Assembly (NCBI RefSeq): GCF_000970085.1
Contig: NZ_CP009506.1
Location: forward strand, 434,001-498,000
Length of the DNA: 64,000 bases
Origin: Methanosarcina siciliae T4/M
Lineage (GTDB): Archaea > Halobacteriota > Methanosarcinia > Methanosarcinales > Methanosarcinaceae
Direction of reading: 5' to 3'
The notes beneath the pieces were generated by a model, which saw nothing but the letters and a program-made list of their open reading frames with translations, was not told where the DNA came from and did no database searches. The stretch's first letter is position 1. Every line of letters starts with the position of its first letter. Position numbers and translations under genes: made by a program. Shown here piece after piece: positions 55,796 to 64,000 of the stretch.

Positions 55796-56980
55796 ATGGA
55801 AGAAATTACATGTAATAAAAAATATCAAGAGCACACTCTCATAAAAGTTTTGGGAATAACTTCACTTACGATTTTAATATTCGCTGGTGTAGCAGGTGCG
55901 GCTCCATTTGCATATGTGACAAATCTGAGAGATTATGATCAGGGAGGTTATTATTACGATATGAATTATAATGGTACTGTTCCTACCCCTTATGTCGCTG
56001 TAATTGACACAGCAACTAACAATATTACAGCCAGAGTGTCTCTCGGTGGAGGATGGCCTGTAGGAGTTGCAGTCAACCCTAGAGGAACAAAGGCATATGT
56101 AGCGTCCGCAACTATAAACAACGTCTTCATTGTTTATGTAATTGACACAGCCGCAAATACTGTCAATGCCAAAGTGAATATAGAAAGTAGTTATCCGTCT
56201 GGAATTACATTTAACCCCGCAGGAACAAGAGTTTATGTGACGAAGCAGCGTGACAACACCGATATCTCTGTAATTAATACAGCGACAAACACTTTAATGG
56301 CACCGGTTATTGTGGAACCGAGTACTTATGGTATTGCATTTACACCGGATGGGGAAAAAATCTACGCTACAAACACTTTCAACAACACTATTTATGCAAT
56401 CGATGCAGCTACAAACAAAGTTACAGCCAATATATCTGTAGGAGACAGTCCTTATAAGGGTGTAGTCACACCGGACGGAAAAAAGGTATACGTACCTAAC
56501 TATGACAGCAACACTGTCTCTGTAATTAACACAGACATGGATAATGTAATAGCCACTGTGCCTGTAGGAAACTCGCCCAATCTTGTTGCAGTCACTTCTG
56601 ATGGAAATAAAGTATATGTAGCTAACAATAACACTGTTTCCGTAATTGACACAGCCACAGACACTGTTACGGCTACGGTGAATGCAGGAGTCTACCCTAC
56701 TAATGTTGTAATTGTACCTCTTACAGATTCTGATATGACTGTCCAAAGCACAGGGACAAACTCCAACGTAACTGAAGATGTCGGAACTGAAAAAACTAAT
56801 TTGTCATCTGAAGGACAAAATGCTGTCGACTTCAACAATTCAAAAAATAATAATTCCGAATCTGATTACGGTAGTAGCTCAGGTAAAAATGAATCGAGCA
56901 AAAATAACTCTACTCCGGGTTTTGGATTATTGGGAAGCCTGGGCTGTCTATATGGAATGTGGAGGTTCAGAATAAAGTAA
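55796..56980 (+). CDS. YVTN beta-propeller surface protein with PGF-CTERM-like anchor
   Basis: Signal peptide (about residues 18-38), then about seven YVTN-type blades (TPYVAVIDTATNNITARVSL, KAYVASAT, RVYVTKQR, KIYATNTFNNTIYAIDAATN, KVYVPNYDSNTVSVINTDM, KVYVANNNTVSVIDTATDTV), typical of methanosarcinal surface-layer proteins. An Asn/Ser-rich linker precedes NSTPGFGLLGSLGCLYGMW with a basic end, the PGF-CTERM layout. The ATG at 55796 follows GGGG by six bases; the upstream TTG at 55784 does not. Last gene before island border 3. Confidence 0.88.
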   Translation: MEEITCNKKYQEHTLIKVLGITSLTILIFAGVAGAAPFAYVTNLRDYDQGGYYYDMNYNGTVPTPYVAVIDTATNNITARVSLGGGWPVGVAVNPRGTKAYVASATINNVFIVYVIDTAANTVNAKVNIESSYPSGITFNPAGTRVYVTKQRDNTDISVINTATNTLMAPVIVEPSTYGIAFTPDGEKIYATNTFNNTIYAIDAATNKVTANISVGDSPYKGVVTPDGKKVYVPNYDSNTVSVINTDMDNVIATVPVGNSPNLVAVTSDGNKVYVANNNTVSVIDTATDTVTATVNAGVYPTNVVIVPLTDSDMTVQSTGTNSNVTEDVGTEKTNLSSEGQNAVDFNNSKNNNSESDYGSSSGKNESSKNNSTPGFGLLGSLGCLYGMWRFRIK

Positions 56981-57035
56981 TAGGATTTGGTGGATAAGTT
57001 AGAATTGTGCAACCAGCCGCAAAATCCTACCTAAA

Positions 57036-57150
57036 AGCAAGAATCGAAGCATTAGAAAAAGAAGTCTATAAAACCTCTAAATCAGAAAAGAAATAAGATC
57101 AAAACAGTGAGCCCGCTGATGTTCGAACTCAGGACCTCCGCCTTGTGAAG
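57036..57150 (-). other. Island-border repeat 3: tRNA 3' half plus conserved flank
   Basis: Minus strand from 57150 reads TCTTCACAAGGCGGAGGTCC, then TGAGTTCGAACATCAGCGGG and CTCA: anticodon-loop-like CAC, variable region, T arm (one mismatch in the stem) and acceptor end. The flank matches border 1 closely (AGAATCGAAGCATTAGAAAA, then AGTCTATAAAAC). No 5' half is present. Together with copies at 42.9 and 49.75 kb it divides the area into two tandem segments. Confidence 0.8.
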
Positions 57151-57463
57151 ACCGGCGAATAAGCGACTCAAGCACCGTGTTTGACGAGCACAAGCATATT
57201 AGGTCTTTCTCGTTCATTGAATGAAAAAAACCGAACAGTAGAATACTGATAAAAAATGTTAAGTTAGAGATAGGATTAAGGATATGTGGAATCGATGAGC
57301 TGTACAATCTAATCTCCAGCTAGCCTCAAGGATGTATTTTATTCCATGGGGATCGGGCGGGCATTTACTTATTCAGGATATAGCCACCCATGCTGCAATT
57401 GCCTCCAAAAACGCTGTTAGTACCCCAATGAAACCGAGAGCTTTTTTGTGTAGAAGCGCGTAT
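57151..57463. other. Gene-free spacer after border 3
   Basis: About 310 bp; no credible gene. Contains GCATTTACTTATTCAGGATA and a run of short open frames, possibly a relic of the next membrane-protein gene. Confidence 0.35.
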
Positions 57464-57670
57464 TTACATTATTTTTCCAAAGATCCATGAAAATATAATA
57501 ATCAGCAAGTAAGCTATTGGCAGTAATACTAAGATCACGTACAGGAAATGTCCAAGAGAGCCCAGACCTCTCATTATCCGGACTTCAATGCCGTTTCCCC
57601 CACGAATTACAGCACCATCATAGCCTATCACGCTGTCAAACAGCCTGAAATATGTCTCGTCCTTTTTCAT
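57464..57670 (-). CDS. Small membrane protein, 68 aa
   Basis: The ATG at 57670 (MKKDETYFRLFDSV) has AGGTGA six bases upstream and is preferred over a GTG at 57742, whose extra residues come from a local GTGGGAAAAGAAC-like repeat. One membrane helix near the C-terminus (FLYVILVLLPIAYLLIIIFS). Family not recognised. Confidence 0.5.
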   Translation of the reverse strand: MKKDETYFRLFDSVIGYDGAVIRGGNGIEVRIMRGLGSLGHFLYVILVLLPIAYLLIIIFSWIFGKIM

Positions 57671-58253
57671 ATATTTCACCTGCAGTTTTTCTTCCCCACT
57701 GTAAAGTTCTTTTCCCACTGTAAAGTTTTTTTTTACCTGCACTTAGATTCTAAATACAAAAGGCAGTGTCACGCATTTGCTATAAGTTCCAAGTCAATTT
57801 TTTGTGTACTGTGTATGATTTTGTTCTTCCGATGTGGAATTTTCTATCGTGTAAATTTTTGAAATTTATGAGTTTACAGAAAATCAGGTACACTGATATA
57901 CAAAAACTTTCTATAAATAGTTATCTCATTGATCAAATATTATTTCGATAGTATTCCAGAGATGCTGGTAGTATAATATTAGTTGGATGGGTATAATAAA
58001 ACCTGGAAAATAGAAACATAAAAGCTCGTTTGCAGAGTAATTTTTCTATATTTACTTTGATCTCTACCAGGAAATTTAAATAAATTATTTTTAAAGTTTA
58101 GCAAAATAATTAATGTCAGTGTTTTCTTCCAGCTTCATACCTGGCAAGACTATCACCATAAAGCTAAAGTCAAAGAGAAAGGGTATATTGGTCTTGTTTG
58201 TCTGAATTCTCTAAGAACGTGTCTTAAAATTCAATTTGATTGTACAATTTCGT
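57671..58253. other. AT-rich spacer running up to the GC-rich block
   Basis: Base composition is typical of the archaeal part up to about 58,250 and changes abruptly within a few tens of bases. The stretch 58131-58230 is open in one frame (QLHTWQDYHHKAKVKEKGYI), perhaps a relic of a transposase or other gene at the junction; I cannot assign it. Confidence 0.4.
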
Positions 58254-59406
58254 TTATGCCGACTCTTCCCGGGCCATCTCCGGCCACATCAAATAAGCGC
58301 CGACAAAAAAGCAAACCGCCCCGATCAGGGTGAAGGCAGTGGACCACAGCGCGAGGTTGTCAAAAATGGGGTCAGGTCTGATATAAGCCAGAAATGCCGA
58401 AATTAAGAATGCAACACATCCTACAAAGTTAATAATCGTAATCCACCAGTCAATGTTGCGACTGCGCCAGCACCACCAGCGATGACAAATTTCAAATACC
58501 GCAAGCGTACCGGAGATCTGGAAGAAAATAGAGCCAACCATGTCCGGTACCCATATCAACAGGTCTTGCCCTATCCAACCCAGATTGAGAAAAGCATCAA
58601 ACGTGTTGAAGTTGAACATAATTGTTCCCAGAAATTGACTAAATGTAACCCAAAAATCAATTCGAACAGGCTGCCAGGCCAACCATTTGCGTTTAGCATT
58701 TTGGACATCACCGTCAACGGTGGTCGCGGCGATGTTGTAGCGGTCTCCCACCAACTGAACCGACTCGAGGCCTACCAGTGAGACGACGGCTGACACACCC
58801 AGCAAAGCGATGATCAGGGCATAATTTTTTAAGCGGGTGCAGGCCAACAGAAAAATGATGGCCATTGTGGCCAGGCCGGTCAACAATGAAGGCCAATGGA
58901 TTTGACCCAGATGGAACAGCAGGTCGATGGGCCTGGTCAAGTGACTACTGGCCTCGCTTTCGAAGCCGGTTAGCCCACCCAACTGGCTTAGAATGATAGT
59001 AATGGCAATGCCGCTGAAAAAGCCGGTCATCACGGCATTGGAGATGAAGCGGGTCACCTTACCCAATTTCAGCAGGCCCAATAACAACTGGAAGAGACCG
59101 ACCAGAATGGTCAAAAGTGACAATCAGCGAGATCGGGTCCACCTCCCTGGCGCTGGCCACCGCGCCGGCCATCACCAGCATCATGGCGCTGGTCAGGGCG
59201 CAGTTCATATATTGCGAACCGGTAAACAGCCCGGCTACGGGCATCCCCACCATCATCGAGTTAAAGGCGAAGGTTGGGTTAACGCCGGCCAAAATTGCCG
59301 AGGCGATGGCGTCAGGGATAGCCACCATCGCTGCGGTTAATCCAGCCCCGGCGTCACTTGAGATATTCTTGCGGTCAAAAACCAAAAATTTTGAAATTAG
59401 CGCCAT
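58254..59406 (-). pseudogene. SulP-type transporter N-terminus joined to YrhK-like tail, with frameshift
   Basis: The first frame (59406-59059) is a SulP start (DAGAGLTAAMVAIPDAIASA, LAGVNPTFAFNSMMVGMPVA, ALTSAMMLV). At VDPISL the frame breaks; removal of one T near 59120 continues it into SLLTILVGLFQLLLGLLKLG and GFFSGIAITIILSQLGG. About residue 220 the SulP homology stops after ESVQLVGD and a different module begins: WQPVRIDFWVTFSQFLGTIM, PDMVGSIFFQISGTLAV, IINFVGCVAFLISAFLAYI, resembling two YrhK-type membrane repeats. It is likely a deletion-fusion that has also lost its frame, and probably non-functional. Confidence 0.75.
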
Positions 59407-59408
59407 AT

Positions 59409-61016
59409 CTATTGCTGCATATCTGCCGTATGGTACTCTTGCAGCAGCTCCCGTTCTTTTGCTCGCTTCGGAAAGAAGAGGACGACCAGCGCCGCGCCGA
59501 CCAGAACGGCAATGATCCCGGCAATGTAGGCACTTTTATCGCCGGCCAGAAAGGCGATCCTGGCCGCAGCCGTGATCTGATCGGCATACTGCGGGTACTG
59601 CGCGGCCACACTCTGGGCGCCGGCGTAGGACATCAAAAAGCCACTCGTCACGCTGTCGGGAAGTTGCGCCGCATTCGGCACGTCGGCCAGTTGGGCCGCC
59701 GTCGACGCCGCATAACCCGCCGCGAGCAAAGCGCCGAAGATCGACTGGAACAAGGCACCGCCTAGGTCGCGCTGTAGGTCAGCCGTACCGGAGGCCATCC
59801 CTACCCGGGTGACCGGCACCGAGCCGGTCAACGCATTTGAAGCGGGTGTGCCGGCCAGCCCGACTCCGACCCCGAGAAAGGAGTACCCCAGCCCCACCAT
59901 CCAGTAGGGGATACCTTCATTCCACAACAAGAACATGGTCAGGAAACCGAGCAGGATAAACAAGTAACCACCCAGCAGGGTGAACCGGGAACCGCGCGCT
60001 TGGATGAGCTTGGCCGAACGCGGGGCGATCAGGATCATAAAGAACGCCGCCGGCAGGATGGCCAGGCCGGAGTTCACCGTCGAGTAGTCCAGGACATTCT
60101 GCAGGAACTGCTGGCCGATAAACAGCGCCCCCATCAACGAGCCAAAGACGATGATGCCGCCCACCCCCGCCACCCAGAAGGTCGGTCGGGCGGCCACCTT
60201 GAGGTCATAAAGCGGGTTCTCAGCTCGCCGCTGCCGCATGACAAATAGGACGGCTGCAATCAGCGCAATGATAGCCAGGATAATGACCAGGGTCGTGGCA
60301 TCGGGCACAGGTACAAAATTGATCGCCAGGATAAATGATCCAACGAGGATTAGTGACAGGATGCCGCCCAGGTTGTCAACGGATTCGCTCGTCTCGTTGA
60401 CGTGCCCCGGCACAAACCTGATCGCCATCAGGAGCGCCACGACCGCCAGCGGCAGAAGCACGAAAAAGATGGAGCTCCAGGGGAAAACCGTTAGCAGCAA
60501 ACCCGAGGTTAGCGGGCCGACGGCATTGATGGCGCCGCCAATGGCCGCCCACAACGCAATCGAATGTGTGCGCGCCGGCCCTGCTCCCCACAGGGCGGTG
60601 ATCAAAGACAACGTCGTCGGGTAGGCCATACCCGCGGCGAAGCCGCCCACAAGACGCCCGGCAATCAATATCTCGATCGTCGGCGCAAATCCGCTGACCA
60701 GGGCGGCCGGCATCGCCAGGGAAACGCCGAGGATCAGCATCAGCTTGCGCCCGTAGCGATCCCCCAGGGCGCCAAGCCACAGGACCGAGCAGGCCAGGCC
60801 CAGCGAATAACTGACCGCCACCAGGTTGAGTTGCGTCTGGGAGGCATTGAAATAGTCACCGATGGACGGCAGCGCCACGTTGGCCATAGCCAGCGGGAGA
60901 TTGGCCACGGCGGCCACAATGATGAGAGTGGCTAGGATGATCCCGGCCTTCTCAGGCGCGCCCGCCGACTCAGCCGGGACAACGGTTGATTTGAGTTCAG
61001 TTTGTTGATTACTCAT
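59409..61016 (-). CDS. MFS drug/solute exporter, 14-TM DHA2-like
   Basis: Integral membrane proton antiporter of the QacA/EmrB (DHA2) type. 535 residues with about 14 hydrophobic segments; motif A is LGALGDRYGRKLMLILG and motif C-like glycines follow in the fifth segment (ALWAAIGGAINAVGPLTSGL). The N-terminus is cytoplasmic and polar. The gene is GC-rich with bacterial codon use, unlike the methanogen genes before 58 kb. Substrate unknown; in this block it could export a sulfated or aromatic compound. The stop lies 2 bp from the SulP-like pseudogene start. Confidence 0.9.
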   Translation of the reverse strand: MSNQQTELKSTVVPAESAGAPEKAGIILATLIIVAAVANLPLAMANVALPSIGDYFNASQTQLNLVAVSYSLGLACSVLWLGALGDRYGRKLMLILGVSLAMPAALVSGFAPTIEILIAGRLVGGFAAGMAYPTTLSLITALWGAGPARTHSIALWAAIGGAINAVGPLTSGLLLTVFPWSSIFFVLLPLAVVALLMAIRFVPGHVNETSESVDNLGGILSLILVGSFILAINFVPVPDATTLVIILAIIALIAAVLFVMRQRRAENPLYDLKVAARPTFWVAGVGGIIVFGSLMGALFIGQQFLQNVLDYSTVNSGLAILPAAFFMILIAPRSAKLIQARGSRFTLLGGYLFILLGFLTMFLLWNEGIPYWMVGLGYSFLGVGVGLAGTPASNALTGSVPVTRVGMASGTADLQRDLGGALFQSIFGALLAAGYAASTAAQLADVPNAAQLPDSVTSGFLMSYAGAQSVAAQYPQYADQITAAARIAFLAGDKSAYIAGIIAVLVGAALVVLFFPKRAKERELLQEYHTADMQQ

Positions 61017-61068
61017 ACTGTCCTCGCTTTTGAGAGGTGGTTGGTGGGTCTCATTTTTAAAGTGTAGA

Positions 61069-62796
61069 TTATTCTTCGGTCGAGCCTGCCTCGCCGCTAA
61101 TTTCTACGGTAGATTGGCGAGTAGACAACCAGGTCTGCGCCGCTGCCAGGGCCGCATCTAACGATGCCCCAAGGCCAGGCTGCGCCTCGAACACATTCTC
61201 CTGACCAACGATATCCATCAGTCCGGTTCGCTCCAACTCATCTTTTACCACCGGCTGAACACCGGCCAGCAACAGTAAATTGCCACCCTCTTGCAATTCC
61301 CTGGCATAACGCTGCAACCATTTCAAACCGGTGCTGCTGGCCTGTTCACGGCCCCGAACCCGAAGAATCACGGCAGCATGCTTAACCCCACGGGTGGCCG
61401 GCATAAGCTCATCCAGGAGGGGGGTTTCCGCGTAAAATTCGTGGCCGCCAAGAGAAAGTATGGTCACCTCGTTCGAAGGGTATGCGTCCGGCACGTCTCG
61501 TTCTTCGTAATGGCCGTTTTCATTGCGAACCAGGCAGGTCACTCGAACATCCTTCGAGGACGCATAAATGTACAAAACCAGCGATAGTCCCGCGCCCAGG
61601 AAGATAGTCCATTGCAGCGGGATAAAGAGAGCTGACAGGAAGGTCAGCATCCCGGCGGCTACAGAGCCCCACGAGGTACGGTAGATAAGCCGCGCGTCCG
61701 GCAGCCGGGCCAGAATCAACTCGGCTCCAATCACAAACAACATGCCGGCGATGACGGTCAGCGGTACCAACTCCGCCAGACTGCCCAATAGCACTACAAT
61801 CAAGGCCAGCCACAGTCCGGCAAAGATGCCGCCCCAGCGAGAGGAGGCCCCGGCCCCCACGCTAATGCCCGTCCGCGAGAGCGAGCCGCCGGTGCCCATT
61901 GACTGAAAGAAACTGCCGACCAGGTTGCCCAAGCCTTCGCCGGTGAAGTCCCGGTTTTGGCTGGTCCGGCTACCATCGGTGTTGGGATAGGCCGTGCTGA
62001 TGCCGGCCCCCTGGACCAGGGCCACCAAGGCCACCGATATCGAACCTAAAGCCAGCTTGGGTAATAAGCTGAAATCGGGCAGCATAGGCATAGGCAGGCT
62101 ATTGGGGATGGTGGCAATGCTCTTGACCAGCGCTACCGAGGACATGCCCAGTAGATTGACCACAATAGTCATCACAATGAGGGTGATGATGGCTGCCAGC
62201 TTCTCGGTCGGTTTGATCATTTTTAGCCCAACCATCATGATGATGGTTACGACCCCCACGATCGTTGTCGTCGTCTCCCACTGGCCGATGTTGGCCAGCC
62301 AATTGATCATCTCCATCAGCTTATTTGCGCCCGATGGGGCATAGCCGGAAAAGTCGCCCATTTCACAGATGATAATCAGCAGCGAGGCCGCCGCCACAAA
62401 GCCGGTCATCACTGCATTTGAGACAAAATTGACCACCATGCCCATACGCAATAGGCCCATAGCAAACATAATGGCGCCTATCAGGAAGGTGATGGTAAAC
62501 AGGGCCTGGGGCATCTGGCTGTCTTGAATGCCGGCCACCTGCATCACGCTGCCGGTTGACAGGGCGATGGCGCTGGTCAGGGTACTAATCATCAGGATAG
62601 TGCCCGTGGTCAGCGACGACGCAATGGTCGCCGAAATCCCGGAATAGAGGCCGTAGACTGGATTGACCCCCGCCAGTTGGGCGTAAGCCGTCCCTTCGGG
62701 GATGCTGAACAAGCCGGTGGCAAAACCGGATACCACATCAGATTTCAAAGTCTTTGGGTCTGGTTTCAGCGAACGTGCATAGTTTTTGATGTTCAT
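61069..62796 (-). CDS. SulP family anion transporter with STAS domain
   Basis: Membrane transporter of the SLC26/SulP family, usually moving sulfate, bicarbonate or related anions. The membrane part (about residues 10-400) has SVVSGFATGLFSIPEGTAYA-like TM1 (PEG AYA signature), LAGVNPVYGLYSG, and the QGAGISTAYPNTDGSRTSQN loop. The C-terminal STAS domain (about 440-560, HEFYAETPLLDEL, VILRVRG) controls activity. The start is set at an ATG at 62796 giving MNIKNYARSLKPDPKTLKSD; the ATG 12 codons earlier is weaker. GC-rich bacterial codon use. Neighbour of the alkyl sulfatase, so sulfate is a plausible substrate. Confidence 0.92.
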   Translation of the reverse strand: MNIKNYARSLKPDPKTLKSDVVSGFATGLFSIPEGTAYAQLAGVNPVYGLYSGISATIASSLTTGTILMISTLTSAIALSTGSVMQVAGIQDSQMPQALFTITFLIGAIMFAMGLLRMGMVVNFVSNAVMTGFVAAASLLIIICEMGDFSGYAPSGANKLMEMINWLANIGQWETTTTIVGVVTIIMMVGLKMIKPTEKLAAIITLIVMTIVVNLLGMSSVALVKSIATIPNSLPMPMLPDFSLLPKLALGSISVALVALVQGAGISTAYPNTDGSRTSQNRDFTGEGLGNLVGSFFQSMGTGGSLSRTGISVGAGASSRWGGIFAGLWLALIVVLLGSLAELVPLTVIAGMLFVIGAELILARLPDARLIYRTSWGSVAAGMLTFLSALFIPLQWTIFLGAGLSLVLYIYASSKDVRVTCLVRNENGHYEERDVPDAYPSNEVTILSLGGHEFYAETPLLDELMPATRGVKHAAVILRVRGREQASSTGLKWLQRYARELQEGGNLLLLAGVQPVVKDELERTGLMDIVGQENVFEAQPGLGASLDAALAAAQTWLSTRQSTVEISGEAGSTEE

Positions 62797-62896
62797 AAGA
62801 AGATCGCTACCGAAAAAGGCTATTAACTGCAAAGAACGCGAATACCATAAAGGAGTCGAAGTTTTTTACTCTTAGCCTCCCTTACGGTGGGATTAT

Positions 62897-64000
62897 TTAT
62901 GGCGTCACAATGTTGAACCAGAATTCAAACACATCCAGTAGTGAAATCAGTTCGTGAACCTTATCTAGACTGCCCTCAACCTGCACCTCGCCGTTTTTGA
63001 TTTCTTCGTCGAAGGTGGATTCTTGGAGGATGATTTTGTTCAGGGCTATCCGCGTCAGAGTCAGGCTGGCGTCGGCGTTGGCGACTTGCCGATCCGGTGA
63101 GTGGTTCAAAGCGGCGTTGGCTAAAAAGAGCACGGCCGTTTCGCCCGTATCGGTAAAGTCAAAGTTAACCGTAATCTTCTTGCCGGCCGCTTTAGGGCCA
63201 TTCAGGCGCATCCCCAAATAATCAAAGAACAGGTCCAAACTCATCGCCCGCACTGTATCGGGACTGGCCGTGTTAGGCGTAGGAAGCTGTTTGACCCCTT
63301 CACGCAGTTCCTTGGCCCCGGTCAGGTAGAAGTTACGCCACGGGCCGGACTCCGCCTGGTAGCCCATCTGCTCAAAGGCATCGGCCAACAGTTCACGCGC
63401 GGCTTTATGCTCCGGATCGGCAAAGACAACGTGTTTCACCACTTCGGACACCCAGCGATACTCGCCTTTGGCATAGTCCTTGGTCGCTTTTTCCACAACA
63501 GCATCGACCCCGCCCATCATCTCAACGTATTTCTTGGCCGCATCTTCCGGAGGAAGCTCATGCAGAGTGGCAGGATTGCCGTCAAACCAGCCCAGATACT
63601 TGGTGTAGGCTGCCTTTACATTATGGTTGAGCGTGCCGTAGTAACCGCGCATGGCCCAGTGTCTGGCCAGTTCCGGCGGATACTCAATCATTTCCGCAAT
63701 CTCCACCGGTGTATAACCGTGGTTGGCCAGACGCAGTGTCTGATCATTGATGAAACGATAGCCATCACGTCCTTTCTTAAGCATCTCAAGAACCCGCTCT
63801 TTGCCCCATACCGGCCAATGATGCATGCCGTACATAACCTCAGTTTTGTCACCCCACATGTCAATGGTCTGGTTGAGATATTTTGACCAGGCTTGCGGGT
63901 CACGGCAACTTGTACCCCTCATCGAATAGGTATTGTGCAGCGTGTGGCAGCAGTTCTCGGCGGCGGTCAGAGCTTTGAGCTCTTCGATATACCAGTGCAT
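62897..64000 (-). CDS. Alkyl sulfatase (SdsA/BDS1-like), C-terminal part; 5' end outside window
   Basis: Hydrolyses alkyl sulfate esters, releasing sulfate, with a binuclear zinc site in an N-terminal metallo-beta-lactamase domain that lies beyond the window. What remains: the end of that domain (AAENCCHTLHNTYSMRGTSC, RDPQAWSKYLNQ), the alkyl-sulfatase dimerisation domain (GMHHWPVWGKERVLEMLKKG, RDGYRFINDQTLRLANHGYT, RGYYGTLNHNVKAAYTKYLG, WFDGNPATLHELP) and the SCP-2-like C-terminal domain (about 250-365, DLFFDYLGMRLNGPKA). GC-rich bacterial codon use. Such enzymes are common in bacteria; in a methanogen it would be unusual. Confidence 0.93.
   Translation of the reverse strand: MHWYIEELKALTAAENCCHTLHNTYSMRGTSCRDPQAWSKYLNQTIDMWGDKTEVMYGMHHWPVWGKERVLEMLKKGRDGYRFINDQTLRLANHGYTPVEIAEMIEYPPELARHWAMRGYYGTLNHNVKAAYTKYLGWFDGNPATLHELPPEDAAKKYVEMMGGVDAVVEKATKDYAKGEYRWVSEVVKHVVFADPEHKAARELLADAFEQMGYQAESGPWRNFYLTGAKELREGVKQLPTPNTASPDTVRAMSLDLFFDYLGMRLNGPKAAGKKITVNFDFTDTGETAVLFLANAALNHSPDRQVANADASLTLTRIALNKIILQESTFDEEIKNGEVQVEGSLDKVHELISLLDVFEFWFNIVTP

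Noticed and set aside
60564..60935. Plus-strand frames in the GC-rich block (for example 123 aa here, 128 aa at 60238)
   Set aside because: High GC creates long spurious antisense frames; the minus strand is a clear MFS transporter.

Overview
The window looks like a Methanosarcina chromosome (methanogenic archaeon). The main evidence is a methanol methyltransferase pair, mtaC-mtaB, with the known zinc and corrinoid ligand residues at the expected positions. It is followed by two methanol-type (Msr/DUF1724) regulators. Other support is AT-rich spacers with TATA-like boxes, IS1634-type transposons, multi-PAS kinases, and many exported beta-propeller and PGF-CTERM-like surface proteins.

Layout. 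1-9.7 kb: end of an ABC permease, small membrane proteins, methionine sulfoxide reductase B (apparently with a CTG start), a HAD phosphatase, and two tandem GT-B glycosyltransferase paralogues. The downstream paralogue is split by a 1,926-bp IS with a clean 5-bp target duplication. A PHP phosphoesterase follows. 9.7-15.5 kb is the methanol block: mtaCB on minus, a ~0.9 kb leader/promoter region, two divergent Msr-type regulators, a family-6-like hypoxanthine/uracil DNA glycosylase and a short 2[4Fe-4S] ferredoxin. 15.7-17.7 kb: a SWIM zinc-finger protein frameshifted in a 7-base homopolymer.

18-33 kb is accessory and decayed. It has exported proteins of unknown function, an 89-bp direct repeat bracketing 2.4 kb, six tandem 68-bp repeats, three remnants of an hsdM (type I methyltransferase) 3' end, a PIN toxin/antitoxin pair, a second complete IS with a 6-bp target duplication, a DODA-type dioxygenase and beta-propeller proteins. 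34-42.6 kb: two large convergent sensor kinases (one with a PocR domain, one with six PAS domains and a GAF domain), a frameshifted membrane gene, a YggS-type PLP protein and a GrpB-like protein.

42.9-57.2 kb behaves like two tandem genomic islands. Three copies of a tRNA 3' half (probably tRNA-Val) with a shared flank lie at about 42.9, 49.75 and 57.1 kb. The cargo is mostly secreted or membrane proteins: a parallel beta-helix protein, a lipoprotein, PGF-CTERM proteins, a caspase-like peptidase with a two-domain partner and a divergent membrane-tethered repressor, a pentapeptide-repeat protein and a broken C39-like peptidase. A ~560-bp leader-plus-signal-peptide cassette is duplicated ahead of two different proteins.

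58.25-64 kb is sharply different. It is GC-rich and bacterial in gene content, with all genes on minus: an alkyl sulfatase (cut by the window end), a SulP-STAS transporter, a 14-TM MFS exporter and a broken SulP/YrhK-like chimera. It would fit release and transport of sulfate from sulfate esters. It is either a recent transfer from a bacterium or an assembly join, and the sequence alone cannot decide.
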